DNA of 17,797 nucleotides. Origin: Cyanobacteria bacterium UBA1186. GTDB lineage: Bacteria; Cyanobacteriota; Vampirovibrionia; Gastranaerophilales; Gastranaerophilaceae. The position numbers and the translations under genes were made by a program. Positions 14,951 to 17,797 of this stretch are shown one piece after another. Every line of letters starts with the position of its first letter. Within the stretch, counting starts at the first letter, position 1. Where the stretch lies: assembly GCA_002309875.1 (NCBI GenBank), contig DBYM01000014.1, positions 1 to 17,797 on the forward strand, written 5' to 3'. Below the pieces are notes generated by a model. That model made no database searches and was not told the DNA's origin. It saw only the letters and a program-made list of their open reading frames with translations.

Positions 14951-15400
14951 TTATATCCCTTCGTCAGTTTCGGATTCTTCAGTTGCAGAAGGTGCTTCGA
15001 TTGTTACACCGAGAGATTCCAATGCCGCACGTGCTTTAGGTGCAAGTGCCGTGTCTGAAAAGTTTTCCAAAATCGTCTGATAACATTCGATAGCCTCGGT
15101 ATTCATTCCTCTGAGTTTGTAAACATTTCCTGCTTTGTAATACAACGGAGCAAGTTCGCTTGCGGTTGCAACAAGCATTGAGTTATCGAGTTTAATCTTA
15201 ATCCCTATAAGGACTTCGTTATCCTGAGGCGAAAGCAAAGCACGCCCGTATATCTTTTTAGTTAAATTATCAATGTCGTCAGACATTTGCTGAACTTCTT
15301 CTTTAGAGATTTTACCCGCTTTCTTTGCCGCAGAAACATCAAGAGATATTGCCGCCAAAACGAGAAAACTTACTACAATCCATACAATGATTTTTTTCAT
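14951..15400 (-). CDS. Small secreted TPR-like protein
   Basis: The 149-residue product starts MKKIIVWIVVSFLVLAAISL and has a clear Sec signal peptide, with probable cleavage after VSA (residue 24). The mature part is mostly helical. Residues about 80-135 (LAPLYYKAGNVYKLRGMNTE, then AIECYQTILENF ... APKARAALESLGV) look like one and a half tetratricopeptide repeats, as in outer-membrane or periplasmic assembly partners. The tail is acidic. The frame extends upstream to a TTG at 15421, but ATG 15400 has GGAG five bases before it and begins the signal peptide, so I chose it. It is divergent from the NagZ gene. The partner is unknown. Confidence 0.85.
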   Translation of the reverse strand: MKKIIVWIVVSFLVLAAISLDVSAAKKAGKISKEEVQQMSDDIDNLTKKIYGRALLSPQDNEVLIGIKIKLDNSMLVATASELAPLYYKAGNVYKLRGMNTEAIECYQTILENFSDTALAPKARAALESLGVTIEAPSATEESETDEGI

Positions 15401-15426
15401 TTCCGCTCCGATACTTACCAAATATA

Positions 15427-15432
15427 TTATAC
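15427..15432 (-). promoter_or_regulatory. -10 box (TATAAT) of the TPR-like gene
   Basis: A perfect TATAAT on the minus strand 26 bases before the ATG, in a very AT-rich context; no convincing -35 box is seen. Confidence 0.45.
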
Positions 15433-15456
15433 CCTAATTTTATTATATTAAAAAGT

Positions 15457-15485
15457 TGATTTTTCTCATCAATTAAATGTATGAT
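15457..15485 (+). promoter_or_regulatory. Candidate promoter of the NagZ gene, +1 near ATG 15493
   Basis: TTGATT (15457-15462), a spacer of about 17 bases and a -10-like hexamer whose last five bases are ATGAT (ending 15485) lie seven bases before ATG 15493. No Shine-Dalgarno is present. The -10 match is only moderate. Confidence 0.35.
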
Positions 15486-15492
15486 TATTTCT

Positions 15493-16434
15493 ATGGAAAA
15501 GTATGTTTACCAAATGTTTATACTCGGTTTGAAGAATGTTGATGAAGCCTTAAAAAAAGGTTTGGGCGGAGTTATTTTCTTTTCAAAAGATATAAAAAAT
15601 GAAGAAGATTTAAAAAAACAAATTGAGGATATTAAATCAAAATCACTTATTCCGCCGTTTATCTCTATTGACCAGGAAGGCGGAAGAGTTGAAAGAACGG
15701 AAGCAATACGTCCGAAAAGACTTTCTGCCCGTGACGCATTTCATAAAGGCTGTCTTGAAGAACAGTCCGAAGAAATTTCCAAAGAACTCGCAAAATGGGG
15801 GTTTAATCTGAATTTTGCTCCATGTATTGACGTAAACACAAACCCTGAAAATCCTATTATCGGGGAACGTTCCTTCTCGAACAATCCCGATAAAGTTATT
15901 GAAGGTGCGGATATTTTCGTCGGTGCCTCAAGAAAATACGGGATAATTCCTTGCGTCAAGCATTACCCCGGGCATGGAGATGCAGACAAGGACAGCCACT
16001 TAACCCTTCCGCAGATTACTCTGCCGATTGAAGAAATGGAAGACGTCCACATAAAACCTTTTAAGCACGAAATTGAAAACAATATTGAGATGATTATGGC
16101 GGCGCATCTGCATTGTACCTGCTTTGACAAAGAAGTAATTCCCGCCTCTCTCAGCAAAAACGCAATCGGATATTTAAGGAATAATCTCGGGTACAAAGGG
16201 GTTATAATTTCTGACGATATGGTTATGAAAGGGGTTGAAGCGTACGGAAGACTTGAAGCCTGCATTATGGGAATTAAGGCAGGGCTTGATATGTTTATTT
16301 TCAGAAATTCCGACACTGAAACACTTAATATGATAGATGAATTGGTTAAAGCCACTGAAAATGACAACTCGTTAAGAGAAAGAGTTATGAATTCATACGA
16401 GAGAATTTTGGCATTAAAAAAGCGGAGCCTTTAA
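15493..16434 (+). CDS. nagZ: NagZ-type beta-N-acetylhexosaminidase (GH3)
   Basis: GH3 enzymes of this type cleave N-acetylglucosamine from anhydro-muropeptides during cell-wall recycling in the cytoplasm. Diagnostic blocks are FISIDQEGGRVERT (about 53-66), NFAPCIDVNTN, the KH(F/Y)PGHGD loop reading KHYPGHGDADKDSH (156-169, with the His that acts as general acid/base in NagZ), and VIISDDMVMKG with the nucleophile in Asp241-Asp242. There is no signal peptide, as expected of NagZ. The 313-residue length is normal. ATG 15481 (four residues longer) is also open, but the promoter position favours 15493 and a leaderless message. The stop codon lies in the loop of its own terminator hairpin. Confidence 0.9.
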   Translation: MEKYVYQMFILGLKNVDEALKKGLGGVIFFSKDIKNEEDLKKQIEDIKSKSLIPPFISIDQEGGRVERTEAIRPKRLSARDAFHKGCLEEQSEEISKELAKWGFNLNFAPCIDVNTNPENPIIGERSFSNNPDKVIEGADIFVGASRKYGIIPCVKHYPGHGDADKDSHLTLPQITLPIEEMEDVHIKPFKHEIENNIEMIMAAHLHCTCFDKEVIPASLSKNAIGYLRNNLGYKGVIISDDMVMKGVEAYGRLEACIMGIKAGLDMFIFRNSDTETLNMIDELVKATENDNSLRERVMNSYERILALKKRSL

Positions 16435-16446
16435 GACTCCGCTTTT
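16418..16446. terminator. Bidirectional terminator overlapping the end of nagZ
   Basis: Perfect 10-base arms AAAAGCGGAG (16418-16427) and CTCCGCTTTT (16437-16446), nine-base loop. The left arm is coding and the nagZ TAA (16432-16434) sits in the loop. A/T runs on both sides allow it to serve nagZ and the convergent zinc-ribbon gene. Confidence 0.85.
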
Positions 16447-16462
16447 AACTAAGTATGTAATT

Positions 16463-16756
16463 TTATGCTTCCGCAGTTGCAGTTTCAGCCTTTGCCGCAT
16501 CAAAGCATTCTTTGCATAAAACATCTCTGCCCTGAGTCGGATTGAAAGGAACCTGTGTCTGGCAGCCGCATTTTGCACAAACCGCGTCAAACATTCTCTT
16601 CTTTCCTCTGTGCTGTTGTTTTTTAATTTTTCTGCATTCCGGACATCTTTTTGGCTTATTTGATAACCCTTTTTCTGCAAAAAATTCCTGTTCACCTGCT
16701 GTGAAAACAAACTCTTTTCCGCAGTCTTCACAAATAAGCGTTTCATCTTCGTACAT
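16463..16756 (-). CDS. Small protein with two zinc ribbons
   Basis: The 97-residue product has two Cys4 modules. The first (Cys9, 12, 38, 41) reads ICEDCGKEFVFTAGEQEFF ... PKRCPECR and matches the common probable zinc-ribbon domain. The second (Cys60, 63, 81, 84) reads CAKCG ... VPF-P ... LCKECF, the CxxC-x17-CxxC type. Proteins with this pair are frequent in Chloroflexi, Firmicutes and Melainabacteria-type genomes; their function is not known, though nucleic-acid binding is often supposed. The tail is Ala/Glu/Thr-rich. ATG is preceded by AGGAGA nine bases upstream. The leader contains a 5'-end hairpin with a 5-codon frame (16793-16810). An overlapping longer frame was rejected. Confidence 0.9.
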   Translation of the reverse strand: MYEDETLICEDCGKEFVFTAGEQEFFAEKGLSNKPKRCPECRKIKKQQHRGKKRMFDAVCAKCGCQTQVPFNPTQGRDVLCKECFDAAKAETATAEA

Positions 16757-16785
16757 TTTACCAATTCTCCTAAATAATTAATTGC

Positions 16786-16812
16786 CCATGGCTTACAACC
16801 CGTAAACCATGG
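16786..16812 (-). promoter_or_regulatory. 5'-terminal stem-loop in the zinc-ribbon mRNA leader
   Basis: On the minus strand CCATGGTTTAC (16812-16802), loop GGGTT, GTAAGCCATGG (16796-16786): an 11-bp stem with one U-G wobble. The opposite strand would have a C-A mismatch instead, so the RNA fold is better in the sense direction of the zinc-ribbon gene. The predicted +1 lies within a base or two of the stem foot. Confidence 0.55.
16793..16810 (-). CDS. Five-codon leader minigene (M-V-Y-G-L-stop), putative
   Basis: ATG GTT TAC GGG TTG TAA begins six bases after the -10 box TAAAAT, the same layout as the start of rsmH. It lies wholly within the 5' stem-loop and ends 36 bases before the zinc-ribbon ATG. 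It may be a leaderless leader peptide that opens the hairpin when translated. A chance frame is quite possible at this length. Confidence 0.3.
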   Translation of the reverse strand: MVYGL

Positions 16813-16816
16813 TCTA

Positions 16817-16845
16817 ATTTTATAATCTTTTTGAATAAGTGTCAA
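16817..16845 (-). promoter_or_regulatory. Strong sigma-70-type promoter of the zinc-ribbon gene
   Basis: On the minus strand a perfect TTGACA (16845-16840), an exact 17-bp spacer and TAAAAT (16822-16817). It is the best promoter match in the window. +1 is predicted at about 16810. Confidence 0.8.
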
Positions 16846-16880
16846 TTATCATGGGAAATCTATGACACAAAACTATACAA

Positions 16881-17318
16881 TTATGCTTTGCCTGTTGAGC
16901 CAAAACCGCCTTCACCACGGGCAGTTTCCGAGAGTTCGGTAACAACTTCTATTTTTGCCTGCTCAACACGGGCAATAACCATTTGTGCAATCCTTTCGTC
17001 AGGCTGAATTGTGTATTCTTCGTTGGAAAGATTAACAACTCCGACGCAAACTTCGCCTCTGTAATCCTCGTCAACCGTTCCCACACAATTAATCAGGCTG
17101 ATTCCGTGTTTGATTGACAAACCCGAACGTGGACGGATTTGTGCCTCATAACCGTGCTCAAGTTCAATCTTCAGTCCCGTCGGAACAAGATGTCTTTCAA
17201 GCGGTTTCAGGGTAATCGGTTTATCTATTGCGGCACACAAATCCATGCCTGCCGCACCTTCAGTCTTGTACTCGGGAACAAATCTGTTATGCTCCATACG
17301 AAATATTTTTAAAATCAT
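16881..17318 (-). CDS. dut: dUTP diphosphatase
   Basis: Dut hydrolyses dUTP to dUMP and pyrophosphate, keeping uracil out of DNA and supplying thymidylate synthesis. All five trimeric-dUTPase motifs are visible: AAGMDLCA (I), PRSGLS (II), GTVDEDYRGEV with the catalytic Asp and stacking Tyr (III), RIAQMVI (IV) and RGEGGFGSTG (V). The product has 145 residues from the ATG at 17318, which has GGAG six bases upstream; a TTG four codons earlier overlaps that ribosome site and is unlikely. It follows the 17549 gene by 18 bases and is probably co-transcribed with it. Confidence 0.95.
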   Translation of the reverse strand: MILKIFRMEHNRFVPEYKTEGAAGMDLCAAIDKPITLKPLERHLVPTGLKIELEHGYEAQIRPRSGLSIKHGISLINCVGTVDEDYRGEVCVGVVNLSNEEYTIQPDERIAQMVIARVEQAKIEVVTELSETARGEGGFGSTGKA

Positions 17319-17336
17319 AAAACTCTCCAACTCAAA

Positions 17337-17549
17337 CTAAGCGGTTATAATCGTTCTGCCGTCTTTTACCTCTTTCGGGAAGATGGTAAATTCTTCAAGG
17401 TTTTCAATACCCATTTTTTCGGGTCTTGTATTTGCATTTTCGACAGGATCTTCAGGCTCAGGCACAGACATATAACTGTTGCTGAATCTGATAAACATGT
17501 TTCTTCTCTGCTCATCAGCAGATATTTGTGAAATAGCTGAAACTTTCAT
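17337..17549 (-). CDS. Small unknown protein upstream of dut
   Basis: A 70-residue frame beginning MKVSAISQIS, with AAGG eight bases before the ATG and a good promoter 22 bases upstream. It is rich in Glu, Pro and Asn, without signal peptide or membrane span; no known motif is seen. The short gap to dut (18 bases) suggests a two-gene operon. It is probably real because of its promoter, ribosome site and tight spacing, but no function can be proposed. Confidence 0.65.
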   Translation of the reverse strand: MKVSAISQISADEQRRNMFIRFSNSYMSVPEPEDPVENANTRPEKMGIENLEEFTIFPKEVKDGRTIITA

Positions 17550-17570
17550 ACAAACCGCCTTTTTAATCTC

Positions 17571-17599
17571 AATATACGGGATTAATACTTCCTAATCAA
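17571..17599 (-). promoter_or_regulatory. Promoter of the 17549 gene and dut
   Basis: On the minus strand TTGATT (17599-17594), an exact 17-bp spacer and TATATT (17576-17571), 22 bases upstream of the ATG. Confidence 0.6.
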
Positions 17600-17693
17600 C
17601 TTAATTATTGTCGTGCATAAAGCGCTATATGTCAATAAGAATGCTAACATTTGTAAAGAAAATTTGTTTGTGATAGGATTTGTTTACAGGAGT

Positions 17694-17738
17694 GCGGGAC
17701 GGTCCCTCACCCTAACCCTCTCCCTAAGGCGAGGGAAC
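17694..17738. repeat. C-rich repeat element with internal dyads
   Basis: The element contains GGGAC-G-GTCCC (17696-17706), then CCCTCACCCT, ACCCTC, TCCCTAAGG and GAGGG (to 17735). The arms TCCCTC and GAGGGA can pair. It shares the order CAC CCC/T ... ACCCTC ... CCCT ... AAGG ... GGG with the core of the hairpin at 12449-12493, and resembles intergenic repeat motifs seen in many genomes. Confidence 0.5.
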
Positions 17739-17769
17739 AATCTAATAAACCGTAGTGGCACTCTGCCCA

Positions 17770-17794
17770 GCAAAACGATTAAGTATCGTTTTGC
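17770..17794. repeat. Perfect 10-bp hairpin at the right edge
   Basis: GCAAAACGAT (17770-17779), loop TAAGT, ATCGTTTTGC (17785-17794). No T-run follows on either strand within the window, so it is not a typical terminator; it could be a protein site or the end of a larger repeat continuing beyond the window. Confidence 0.5.
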
Positions 17795-17797
17795 GAG

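Noticed and set aside
15401..15421. Upstream TTG start for the TPR-like protein
   Set aside because: It would bury the signal peptide behind seven extra residues and overlap the ribosome site of the ATG at 15400.
16414..16845. 143-codon minus-strand frame spanning the zinc-ribbon gene in another frame
   Set aside because: It covers the promoter and leader, and the overlapping frame has two intact Cys4 zinc ribbons with its own Shine-Dalgarno.
17629..17673. 14-codon plus-strand frame (MSIRML...)
   Set aside because: No ribosome site or promoter; such short frames are expected by chance in AT-rich DNA.
1..17797. CRISPR arrays, tRNA/rRNA genes, insertion sequences and prophage genes
   Set aside because: No regularly spaced repeats, cloverleaf, rRNA-like blocks, transposase or integrase motifs were seen on either strand.

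Overview
The window is an AT-rich, gene-dense stretch of bacterial chromosome. It carries core genes (rsmH, ftsL-like, argS, nth, dut), a cytoplasmic NagZ-type hexosaminidase and genes of the flagellar basal body. The didermal and flagellar content, the two-part zinc-ribbon protein and a short N-terminal SFKG motif on a giant protein make me think of the non-photosynthetic cyanobacterial sister class Vampirovibrionia (Melainabacteria, Gastranaerophilales-like). This is inference (about 0.55); no 16S or marker phylogeny is available here.

Layout. 1-347 (-) is the 5' part of an unrecognised gene, divergent from fliI (487-1833, +), the flagellar export ATPase. 1985-6535 (+) encodes a protein of about 1516 residues. 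It appears to be a very divergent alpha-amylase-superfamily (GH13-like) protein whose barrel is split by about 770 extra residues and whose visible catalytic motifs are eroded. It ends tail-to-tail, with a 4-nt stop-codon overlap, against a (-) pair rsmH-ftsL-like (8035-6532). A 421-nt gene-free region (8036-8456) with two inverted repeats precedes a (+) cluster: NarL-type response regulator, soluble histidine kinase, flgB, flgC, fliE, closed by a strong terminator at 11956-11996. A small unknown gene (12094-12441) follows and converges on argS-nth (14866-12501, -) through a large shared hairpin. Next come a secreted TPR-like protein (-), NagZ (+), a zinc-ribbon protein (-), and dut with a small leading gene (-). 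The right end (17690-17797) holds a C-rich repeat related to the hairpin near 12450, and a perfect 10-bp hairpin.

How the genes fit together. The two-component pair is joined to flgB by a 2-nt gap, so the regulators are probably co-transcribed with the rod genes they may control. FlgB, FlgC and FliE form the proximal rod and its MS-ring adaptor, and FliI powers their export. The other genes are housekeeping: ribosomal RNA methylation and division, arginine charging, base-excision repair, muropeptide recycling and dUTP clearance.

The points most worth a second look are: (1) the giant GH13-like protein; (2) a recurring leaderless-start layout, in which a -10 box lies 6-7 nt before ATGG with no Shine-Dalgarno, at fliI, rsmH and probably nagZ; (3) the same layout at a 5-codon minigene inside a 5'-end hairpin ahead of the zinc-ribbon gene; (4) a soluble NtrB-type kinase with an altered ATP-lid motif, paired with a NarL-type regulator in a flagellar operon; (5) a TAGACC/GGTCTA operator-like palindrome upstream of that operon.
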